Positions 7,283 to 13,000 of a stretch of 13,000 nt of DNA are shown piece by piece. Below the pieces are notes generated by a model, which saw only the letters and a program-made list of their open reading frames with translations, had not been told where the DNA came from and ran no database searches. How positions within the stretch are numbered: the first letter of the stretch is position 1; each line of letters starts with the position of its first letter. Both the position numbers and the translations under genes were made by a program. The stretch spans positions 1 to 13,000 of the forward strand of contig CAMWTX010000024.1 of the NCBI GenBank assembly GCA_947177315.1, in the 5' to 3' direction. The DNA is from an uncultured Bacteroidales bacterium (GTDB lineage Bacteria; Bacteroidota; Bacteroidia; Bacteroidales; P3).

Positions 7283-8206
7283 ATGAAGAAAATAGCCTTT
7301 TACGGCTTGGCCGCCAAATTGGTGGAATTGAGCATGTTCGAAGAACTGCTCTCCGTTCTCGACCAGACTTGGGAGGAACCGGCACGGTTTTTCTTTGCCC
7401 AGGATCTGTCGGAGAGGATGCGCAAGGATTTTCCATCGCTGGCGACCCGTTATCTGGATGAACCCGACCGCATCTACACCGACGAGTTGCCCGACGGCAC
7501 CGATTTGCTGGTATGTCTGGGCGGCGACGGCACCATGCTCGACACCCTGCATCTGGTAAAGGACACCAGCGTTCCCGTATTAGGCATCAATTTTGGCCGT
7601 TTGGGCTTTCTCAACGCCTTGAACGCCAGTGGCATCAAAACCTATCTGCAACCCGGCTTCTTTGACCGTTTCCGGCGCGAAAACCGCCTGATTCTGGAAG
7701 CGGACGAGTTCGATTTCTACGGCGAACAGGAAAACGAGAATCCGTTTGCCTTTCCCTACGCGCTCAACGAAGTGACGGTCTATAAGAACGATGCCTCGCC
7801 CCTGGTGCTTTTGGACGTATATGTGGACGGCGTTTTCATGAACACCTACTACGGCGACGGGGTGTTGTTCTCCACGCCCACCGGTTCCACCGCCTATTCG
7901 CTCAGCTGCGGCGGGCCTATCCTGATTCCTTCGGCCGACAACATACTCATTACGCCCATCGCCTCGCATACCCTTACCGTGCGCCCCATTATCCTGGAGG
8001 GCTATCAGGAAATCATGGTCAAGACCCGGGGCAGCAAGGGATGCCGCGTGATGCTCGACTCGGTGATGGTGGAAATCGAAGGGCCGTTCAGCTTTAAGAT
8101 CCGCAAGGCGGGATTCAAGTTCATCACCATTTATCCGCCCGAAAGGAATTTCTTCGACGCCATCCGCGAAAAGCTCATGTGGGGGGTCGATATACGGCAC
8201 AAGTAG
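7283..8206 (+). CDS. nadK: NAD kinase
   Basis: This cytoplasmic enzyme phosphorylates NAD to NADP using ATP or polyphosphate, and is the only route to NADP in most bacteria. The 307-residue length is typical. Diagnostic motifs are all present: GGDGT at 80-84 (catalytic Asp82), GINFGRLGFL at 101-110, the NE pair at 162-163, and the long GDGVLFSTPTGSTAYSLS stretch at 191-208 leading to GGP. His229 lies in the HTLTVRP segment. The ATG at 7283 lies 1 bp after the stop of the T9SS cargo gene, leaving no room for a separate leader. Translation is therefore probably coupled to that gene, or an internal promoter in its 3' end is used. In many Bacteroidota nadK precedes the DUF6089-uppS-bamA-ompH cluster, as here. 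The enzyme identity is secure. Confidence 0.96.
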   Translation: MKKIAFYGLAAKLVELSMFEELLSVLDQTWEEPARFFFAQDLSERMRKDFPSLATRYLDEPDRIYTDELPDGTDLLVCLGGDGTMLDTLHLVKDTSVPVLGINFGRLGFLNALNASGIKTYLQPGFFDRFRRENRLILEADEFDFYGEQENENPFAFPYALNEVTVYKNDASPLVLLDVYVDGVFMNTYYGDGVLFSTPTGSTAYSLSCGGPILIPSADNILITPIASHTLTVRPIILEGYQEIMVKTRGSKGCRVMLDSVMVEIEGPFSFKIRKAGFKFITIYPPERNFFDAIREKLMWGVDIRHK

Positions 8207-8237
8207 GTCTTTTCGTGCTTTTTTCGGCGATTTTCAT

Positions 8238-8245
8238 TATATTTG
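8238..8245 (+). promoter_or_regulatory. Candidate -7 promoter element for the DUF6089-uppS-bamA cluster
   Basis: TATATTTG is a perfect TAnnTTTG match lying in the 62-bp gap after nadK and ending 23 bases before the ATG at 8269. A T-rich TTTCG stretch at 8211-8215, about 22 bases upstream, could serve as a weak -33 element. The spacing implies a leader of roughly 15-20 bases. This suggests that the envelope genes can be transcribed independently of nadK. Confidence 0.6.
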
Positions 8246-8268
8246 CCCGTTTTAGCCAAAATGAAATC

Positions 8269-9123
8269 ATGGGTCGATTAAAAGTAGGACTTGCGCTTTT
8301 GTTGCTGGGTGCTTTGCTGTCGGGTACGGTTCGCGTGCAGGCACAGCGTTCCGAGATAGGTATCGGAGTGGGAGGGGCTTTTTATTTGGGCGATATCAAT
8401 CCCAAAAAGGTTTTTCACGACACCCGTTTTTCCGCCGGTGTCTTTTACCGTTACAACATCGATACGCGGCTGGCCTTGCGTTTTGCCGGCACTTACGGAC
8501 GTATCACGGCTTCCGACCAGAGTTTCGACAATCCCCGGAACCTCAATTTCCGCAACGATTTGGTGGATATAGCCGCCCTTTTGGAAATTAATTTCGTGAA
8601 CTTCTTTACCGGAAGCCGGCAGCATCGCTTTACGCCTTATCTGGCCTTGGGTGCGGCCATCTGCTTTTCGAACCCTTACGGACGTTATTACGACCCGGTT
8701 TCGCAAGACGCGCGCTGGGTGGCCTTGCGTCCGCTGCATACCGAAGGGCAGGGGTTGCCGGGCTACAAAAAGGAATATTCGCTGGCGCAGTTCGCCCTGC
8801 CTTTCGGCATCGGCTTTAAGGTAAGCATTGCCAAAGGGGTCTCCTTGGGTCTGGAATGGATGATGCGCCTTACCTTTACCGACTACCTGGACGATGTGGG
8901 CGGAGATTACGCCAATGTGGGCGATGTACGTTCCAACTATGGCGATATCGCCGCGCATTTTGCCGATCCTTCGGGTCTGGAACACGCGATAGGTTCGCAA
9001 AGGGGCGACAAGAATTTCTTCGATTGGTATTCGTTTGCCATGGTTACCGTCTGTGTACGTCTTAACGGCCGTGAATCGCTTTGCCCGGCCTATGGGCAAC
9101 GGCAACTTAAAAAAAGGTATTGA
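8269..9123 (+). CDS. DUF6089 family outer-membrane beta-barrel protein
   Basis: This is a 284-residue probable outer-membrane barrel of unknown function. Residues 1-25 are a classical signal peptide (Leu-rich core, cleavage after VQA). The mature protein alternates hydrophobic and polar residues as barrel strands do, and carries the family landmarks: GGAFYLGDINP near 35-45, RNLNF, PYLALGAA, HTEGQG at 157-162, and a TDYLDDV segment whose DYLDDV is at 205-210. These match the Bacteroidota family DUF6089 by memory, and its usual position directly before uppS supports the call. The ATG at 8269 was chosen because it begins the signal peptide and sits just downstream of a good promoter element. A GTG at 8179 in the same frame would overlap nadK and add a second hydrophobic stretch. 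The gap to uppS is 4 bp. The barrel is a likely BamA client, perhaps a pore or structural protein, but no substrate can be read from the sequence. Confidence 0.88.
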   Translation: MGRLKVGLALLLLGALLSGTVRVQAQRSEIGIGVGGAFYLGDINPKKVFHDTRFSAGVFYRYNIDTRLALRFAGTYGRITASDQSFDNPRNLNFRNDLVDIAALLEINFVNFFTGSRQHRFTPYLALGAAICFSNPYGRYYDPVSQDARWVALRPLHTEGQGLPGYKKEYSLAQFALPFGIGFKVSIAKGVSLGLEWMMRLTFTDYLDDVGGDYANVGDVRSNYGDIAAHFADPSGLEHAIGSQRGDKNFFDWYSFAMVTVCVRLNGRESLCPAYGQRQLKKRY

Positions 9124-9127
9124 TTCC

Positions 9128-9874
9128 ATGGATTTTTTGCAAGCCATACAGCCCGAAAGGGTTCCTGCCCATGTAGCCATTATCATGGACGGCAACGGGC
9201 GTTGGGCGCAGAACCGGGGGTTGGAACGCGCGCAAGGCCATATCGAAGGGGTCAAGGCGGTGCGCCGCATTACCGAGGCGGCTTGCCGGGTTGGTGTGAG
9301 GTATCTGACCCTCTATGCTTTTTCCACCGAGAATTGGAACCGTCCCCAGGCGGAAGTGAACGCCCTGATGGGGCTTTTGGTTTCCTGCCTGCATAACGAA
9401 ATGCCTTTGTTCATGAAGAACGGCATACGGCTTCGGATTATCGGAGACAAAAACTCGTTTTCGCCCGAAGTGCGGCAGGCCATGAACGACGCTTTGCGGC
9501 AGACCGAAAACAATACGCGCATGGATTTGGTGCTCGCACTCGGTTACAGCGCCCGTTGGGAACTAACCGAGGCGTTCCGCCAAATGGCAAGGCAGGTGCA
9601 GGAAGGCAAGTTGCAGGCCGAAGCGGTCAATGCGGATAAAATCGGGGAGTTTCTGGCCACTTCTTTCATGCCCGACCCCGATTTATTGATACGTACCGGC
9701 GGCGAGAGCCGTGTAAGCAATTTCCTGCTGTGGCAGATTGCCTATGCCGAAATGTATTTTTCGCCGGTGTTCTGGCCCGACTTTACCGAAGAGATGTTTT
9801 ACGAAAGCATCGTGAACTATCAGAACCGGGAACGGCGTTTCGGCAAGGTTCCCGCCAAGCCGGCAGGCGTTTAA
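9128..9874 (+). CDS. uppS: Isoprenyl transferase, probable undecaprenyl diphosphate synthase
   Basis: This cis-prenyltransferase extends farnesyl diphosphate with isopentenyl diphosphate to make the long polyprenyl diphosphate that carries peptidoglycan and surface-glycan precursors. It acts at the cytoplasmic side of the inner membrane. The 248 residues match the family length. Motifs are complete: MDGNGRWA at 20-27 with catalytic Asp21, His38 in AQGH, FSTENWNRP at 65-73, and RTGGESRVSN at 189-198 followed by FLLWQIAYAEMYFSP. The product chain length cannot be read with certainty; the neighbourhood and phylum favour the C55 enzyme. The ATG at 9128 comes 4 bp after the preceding stop; a longer in-frame start at 9035 would overlap the DUF6089 gene and add unconserved residues. 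bamA follows after 13 bp, so the two are almost certainly in one transcript. Confidence 0.96.
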   Translation: MDFLQAIQPERVPAHVAIIMDGNGRWAQNRGLERAQGHIEGVKAVRRITEAACRVGVRYLTLYAFSTENWNRPQAEVNALMGLLVSCLHNEMPLFMKNGIRLRIIGDKNSFSPEVRQAMNDALRQTENNTRMDLVLALGYSARWELTEAFRQMARQVQEGKLQAEAVNADKIGEFLATSFMPDPDLLIRTGGESRVSNFLLWQIAYAEMYFSPVFWPDFTEEMFYESIVNYQNRERRFGKVPAKPAGV

Positions 9875-9887
9875 AACCAACAGAGAG

Positions 9888-12467
9888 GTGAGGGATTTTA
9901 TAAAAAAGCGTTTTTCAAGATACTCCGTGAGCCTGTTCCTTGCGGCGGTCGTTTCGCTTTTTTGCCCTATCGCCGAGGCACAGGACGTGATTTCGTACAG
10001 TTACGTGCGCGAATACCAGATTGCCGGCATCACCGTGAGCGGGGTCAGCTATCTCGACCCCAACGCGCTCATACACCTTTCGGGGCTTTCGGTGGGCAAG
10101 CGCATCAAAGTTCCCGGCGATGCCACCGCCAACGCCATCGACAACCTTTGGAAACAGGGTCTTTTTGAAGACATCAAACTTACCGCCACCAAAATCGAGG
10201 GCGACCGCATCTATCTCAACATCGACCTCAAGGAACGTCCGCGCCTATCGGGAATCACCTACGAAGGCGTTCCCAAGTCCATCATCACCAAAGTCGATGA
10301 TGAACTCAAGATAAAGGCCGGCGACATCCTCACCGACTACAAGATAGCCCAGGTGGAGAAGAAAATCAAGGAAGCCTTTCTCGACAAGTCTTACTACAAC
10401 GCCAAGGTGGATTTTGTCAAAAAGGCGGATACCTTGGGGCAGAACGGTGTGGTTTTGCTGGTCAAGGCGGAAAAAAACGAAAAAGTCAAGATACAGGAAA
10501 TATCGTTTGAGGGAAACACCGCCACCACGCCCCAAGGCGCGAACCTCGACTTCTGGAAAAAAGTGGCGCGCGGTTTCCGCAAGGTGGGCAATAAGCAGAA
10601 TCTGGCGTTTTCCGACAAACGCCTGCGCCGCATCATGAAGGCCACCAAGCAGGTTTCTCCCTTGCGTTTTTGGAAAAAATCCAAATACATTCCCTCCTCG
10701 TTGCAGGAAGACCTCCGGCTGTTGTCGAAAGCCTACAACAAAGAGGGCTTCCGCGATTTCCGCGTGCTGGGCGACTCGCTCTATCAGATCAACGACAAGC
10801 GGCTGGGTCTTAAAATCAAGCTCTACGAAGGCGACCCCTATTATTTCGGCAACATCTCCTTTGTGGGCAACGAACGCTACACCTCCGCCCAGTTGGCCTC
10901 GGTGATGAACATACAGAAAGGCGAGCTCTACAACGAAGAAAAATTCACCACCAACCTGATGATGAACCCTAACGGGGCGGACATCAATTCGCTCTACTTC
11001 GACAACGGTTTTCTTTTCTGCCAGACCGTTCCGGTGGAAACGCAGGTCTATAACGACACGGTGGATATCGAAATCCGTATTTCGGAAGGCATGCAGGCGC
11101 GTTTCAACGAAATCCGCATACAAGGCAACACCCGTACCAACGACCATGTTATCCTACGCGAACTGCGCACCGTTCCGGGGCAGCTGTTCAGCCGTACCGA
11201 AATCATCAATTCGGTGAACACCTTGCGCCAACTGCGCTATTTCAACGATGAATCGATTGCGCCCCAGCCCATCCCCAACATGGCGGACGGCACCACCGAC
11301 CTCGAATTCAACCTTGAGGAAGTGGGTTCAGACCAACTGGAACTTTCGGGCGGTTTCGGCGGCGGCATGGTGGTGGGAACCATCGGTTTGTCTTTCAATA
11401 ATTTCTCGCTCCGCAACCTGTTCAAGCTCGACCGCTGGAAACCGCTTCCCTCCGGTGACGGGCAGCAGCTGAGCATCCGCGCCCAATCCAACGGAACCTA
11501 TTATTGGTCGGTGGCCACTTCCTTTACCGAACCTTGGCTGGGCGGCAAGAAACCGTTGGCTTTCAGCGTGTCGTACAACCACTCCCAGCAATCGAACGGG
11601 CTCTCCAAAAACGACGTGAACTACGGCAAACTCATCGTGGATGGTGCTTCGGTGGGCTTGGGGCAACGCCTCAAATGGCCCGACGACTTCTTTACCCTTT
11701 TCCAGTCCATCAGCTACGAACGCTACCGTATGCGCAACTACGATATGGACAACGGCGTAACCGACGGGGTTTCGAACAACATCCGCTACAATTTCACCAT
11801 ACAGCGTCAGAACCTCGATGCGGCCATGTTCCCCACCAGCGGTACTTCCATCTCGCTCGGTTTCGAGCTCACGCCGCCCTATACCGCCTTGGGCAGCAAG
11901 CTGTATAAGAGCGGCAATCCCGAAGACCATTACAGATGGCTCGAATACTATAAGATCTCGCTCAAGGCTGGCTGGTATTTCAACCCTGTGGCCAAATTGG
12001 TGGTCAACGCCCGTATCCGGGTCGGTTTCCTGAGTTATTACACGAAAAAGACGGGTTATCCCATCTTCGAACGCTTTTATCTGGGCGGCGACGGGCTTAC
12101 CGGATTCGGTCTGGACGGCCGCGAACTGATCGGCATGCGCGGATATTCCAACAATTCGCTTTCGCCTTCCTCCGGGGCCACCGCCTACGACAAGATTACG
12201 CTCGAACTGCGGTATCCCTTCTCCACCTCGCCGGTGGCCACCGTATATGCGCTGGCCTTTTTCGAGGCGGGCAACAGCTGGGGCAAGGCCACAGACATGA
12301 ACTTGTTCCAAGTGTATAAATCCGCTGGGGTAGGGGTCCGCCTCTTCCTCAATTCCATGGGTATGTTCGGGCTCGACTGGGGCTACGGCTTCGACAAGGT
12401 GCCCGGCAACAAGTCCGCCAACGGAAGCCATTTCCATTTTTCCATCAACCAGTCGCTGGATTGGTAG
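9888..12467 (+). CDS. bamA: Outer-membrane protein assembly factor BamA
   Basis: This is the central Omp85-family subunit of the machine that folds and inserts beta-barrel proteins into the outer membrane. Of 859 residues, 1-31 are a signal peptide (cleavage after AEA). Five POTRA domains follow, at about 42-112, 113-195, 200-311, 317-395 and 406-475. The third is enlarged by a basic insertion containing FWKK and RRIMKATK, as I recall for Bacteroidota BamA. The barrel spans about 478-859, contains the lid-loop motif MRGY (Arg751, Gly752, Tyr753; equivalent of the VRGF/Y motif) and ends in an aromatic residue (SLDW), the usual barrel-recognition signature. The start is GTG at 9888: no in-frame ATG exists between the uppS stop and deep inside POTRA 3, and the GTG begins a clean signal peptide. 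It lies 13 bp after uppS. An OmpH/Skp chaperone gene lies downstream. Confidence 0.96.
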   Translation: MRDFIKKRFSRYSVSLFLAAVVSLFCPIAEAQDVISYSYVREYQIAGITVSGVSYLDPNALIHLSGLSVGKRIKVPGDATANAIDNLWKQGLFEDIKLTATKIEGDRIYLNIDLKERPRLSGITYEGVPKSIITKVDDELKIKAGDILTDYKIAQVEKKIKEAFLDKSYYNAKVDFVKKADTLGQNGVVLLVKAEKNEKVKIQEISFEGNTATTPQGANLDFWKKVARGFRKVGNKQNLAFSDKRLRRIMKATKQVSPLRFWKKSKYIPSSLQEDLRLLSKAYNKEGFRDFRVLGDSLYQINDKRLGLKIKLYEGDPYYFGNISFVGNERYTSAQLASVMNIQKGELYNEEKFTTNLMMNPNGADINSLYFDNGFLFCQTVPVETQVYNDTVDIEIRISEGMQARFNEIRIQGNTRTNDHVILRELRTVPGQLFSRTEIINSVNTLRQLRYFNDESIAPQPIPNMADGTTDLEFNLEEVGSDQLELSGGFGGGMVVGTIGLSFNNFSLRNLFKLDRWKPLPSGDGQQLSIRAQSNGTYYWSVATSFTEPWLGGKKPLAFSVSYNHSQQSNGLSKNDVNYGKLIVDGASVGLGQRLKWPDDFFTLFQSISYERYRMRNYDMDNGVTDGVSNNIRYNFTIQRQNLDAAMFPTSGTSISLGFELTPPYTALGSKLYKSGNPEDHYRWLEYYKISLKAGWYFNPVAKLVVNARIRVGFLSYYTKKTGYPIFERFYLGGDGLTGFGLDGRELIGMRGYSNNSLSPSSGATAYDKITLELRYPFSTSPVATVYALAFFEAGNSWGKATDMNLFQVYKSAGVGVRLFLNSMGMFGLDWGYGFDKVPGNKSANGSHFHFSINQSLDW

Positions 12468-12489
12468 GGTCGGGATGGCATGATATTTG
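12461..12489 (+). promoter_or_regulatory. Candidate promoter for ompH
   Basis: TTG at 12461-12463, overlapping the last codons of bamA, and GATATTTG at 12482-12489 are 18 bp apart. They resemble the Bacteroidota -33 and -7 elements, with one mismatch in the TAnnTTTG box. Transcription would start near 12496 and leave a leader of about 75 bases before the ompH ATG. Co-transcription with bamA is not excluded. Confidence 0.45.
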
Positions 12490-12500
12490 CAATGAAAGAG

Positions 12501-12544
12501 CCTGTTTGTTGAACAGGAAAAGACGGAAGGAGCCCCTGGGTTCC
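12501..12544 (+). other. Two consecutive small hairpins in the bamA-ompH intergenic region
   Basis: The first is a perfect inverted repeat, CCTGTT (12501-12506) and AACAGG (12512-12517), with a 5-base loop. The second pairs GGAGCC (12529-12534) with GGTTCC (12539-12544), including one G-U pair, over a 4-base loop. Only a short T run (TTTT, 12549-12552) follows, so the second is at best a weak terminator or attenuator. The pair may instead be a processing or stability element in the ompH leader. Stems of this size also arise by chance. Confidence 0.35.
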
Positions 12545-12573
12545 GCCGTTTTGCCAAAAAAAACGATAAGAAA

Positions 12574-13000
12574 ATGAAAAAGATTGTTCTTTCCGCCCTC
12601 GTGGCCTTGTGCTTGGGATGCATTGCCCACGCGCAGAAGTATGCTTATGTGAACACCGAATACATCTTGCAGAATATTCCCGAGTTCACTGCCGCCCAGG
12701 AAGAAATCGACAAGCTTTCGGTGGAATGGCAGAAGGAAATCGAAGCCAAGTTTGCCGAAATCGACGCCATGTACAAGAAATTCCAGAACGACGCCCCGCT
12801 TCTGACGCAGGATATGCGCAACCGCCGCGAAAACGAAATCGTGGTTAAGGAACGCGCCGCCAAAGATTTGCAGAAAAAACGTTTCGGCGTGGACGGCGAC
12901 CTCTTCAAACGCCGTCAGGAATTGGTGCAACCCATTCAGGACAAGATTTATACGGCCATCGAAAAACGCGCCAAACAGCGGCAGTACGTGTTTGTGTTCG
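12574..13000 (+). CDS. ompH: OmpH/Skp family periplasmic chaperone (3' end outside the window)
   Basis: The first 142 codons of a periplasmic chaperone that holds unfolded outer-membrane proteins and hands them to BamA. Residues 1-20 form a signal peptide (cleavage after AHA). The mature protein opens with the family's KYAYVNTEYIL strand, then forms the charged helical tentacle region rich in Glu, Lys and Gln (KLSVEWQKEIEAKF, MYKKFQND, RRENEIVVKERA). It returns through KRRQELVQPIQDKIY toward the core, where the window ends in the YVFVF strand. Bacteroidota usually carry two such genes in tandem after bamA; only this one is visible. The ATG at 12574 is preceded by an A-rich stretch (12555-12573), a typical translation start context in this phylum. 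The frame stays open to the last base. A Cys at 16 in LGC resembles a lipobox, but the AHA site after it fits better. Confidence 0.93.
   Translation, partial: MKKIVLSALVALCLGCIAHAQKYAYVNTEYILQNIPEFTAAQEEIDKLSVEWQKEIEAKFAEIDAMYKKFQNDAPLLTQDMRNRRENEIVVKERAAKDLQKKRFGVDGDLFKRRQELVQPIQDKIYTAIEKRAKQRQYVFVF

Noticed and set aside
5581..7284. A 567-codon antisense frame under the 3' half of the T9SS gene
   Set aside because: The sense frame carries recognisable repeats and the sorting domain; the antisense product has no signal, motif or plausible start context.
8179..8268. GTG start for the DUF6089 protein overlapping nadK
   Set aside because: It would give two hydrophobic stretches; the ATG at 8269 begins a normal signal peptide downstream of a good -7 element.
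8278..9270. A 330-codon antisense frame across the DUF6089-uppS junction
   Set aside because: It spans two well-supported sense genes with tight spacing and shows no domain.
11328..12623. A 431-codon antisense frame over the bamA barrel
   Set aside because: It is a shadow of a secure BamA coding region and its product is unrecognisable.
1..13000. Search for CRISPR arrays, insertion sequences, tRNAs, phage or defence genes
   Set aside because: No regularly spaced direct repeats, transposase or integrase motifs, cloverleaf sequences or toxin-antitoxin pairs were seen; nearly all bases are covered by the nine genes listed.

Overview
The window is chromosomal DNA from a member of the Bacteroidota, most likely order Bacteroidales. 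Three things show this. A type A C-terminal sorting domain of the type IX secretion system (T9SS) is present. Bacteroidota-specific families (DUF4296, DUF6089, a coiled-coil lipoprotein related to the Cbp1 family) sit next to the conserved order nadK - DUF6089 - uppS - bamA - ompH. Start sites have A-rich leaders without clear Shine-Dalgarno sequences, and several have TAnnTTTG-like -7 elements. I cannot name a genus. No tRNA, rRNA, CRISPR array, insertion sequence or phage gene is visible.

Layout. Positions 32-1452 (+) hold two small lipoprotein genes 2 bp apart: a long coiled-coil lipoprotein and a DUF4296 lipoprotein. They converge, across only 12 bp, on parE (1465-3366, minus strand), the ATPase/Toprim subunit of topoisomerase IV. 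A 90-bp divergent region (3367-3456) separates parE from a 1274-residue secreted multidomain beta-sandwich protein carrying a T9SS sorting domain (3457-7281, +). NAD kinase (7283-8206) starts 1 bp after the stop of that gene. A 62-bp gap holding a perfect TATATTTG element leads into a DUF6089 outer-membrane protein (8269-9123), then uppS (9128-9874) and bamA (9888-12467, GTG start). A 106-bp leader with a promoter-like element and two small hairpins precedes an OmpH/Skp chaperone gene (12574 onward), which is cut off by the window end.

How the genes work together. The right half is an envelope-biogenesis cluster. UppS makes the polyprenyl carrier lipid for peptidoglycan and surface glycans. 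BamA inserts outer-membrane beta-barrels. OmpH/Skp escorts unfolded barrels across the periplasm. The DUF6089 protein is probably an outer-membrane barrel that depends on them. NAD kinase and ParE are housekeeping enzymes. The large T9SS cargo protein is the accessory, probably species-specific element, and its lower GC content sets it apart from the genes on both sides.

I found no clear novel multi-gene system. The points most worth checking are the architecture and origin of the T9SS protein, its near-overlap with nadK, and the structured leader of ompH.
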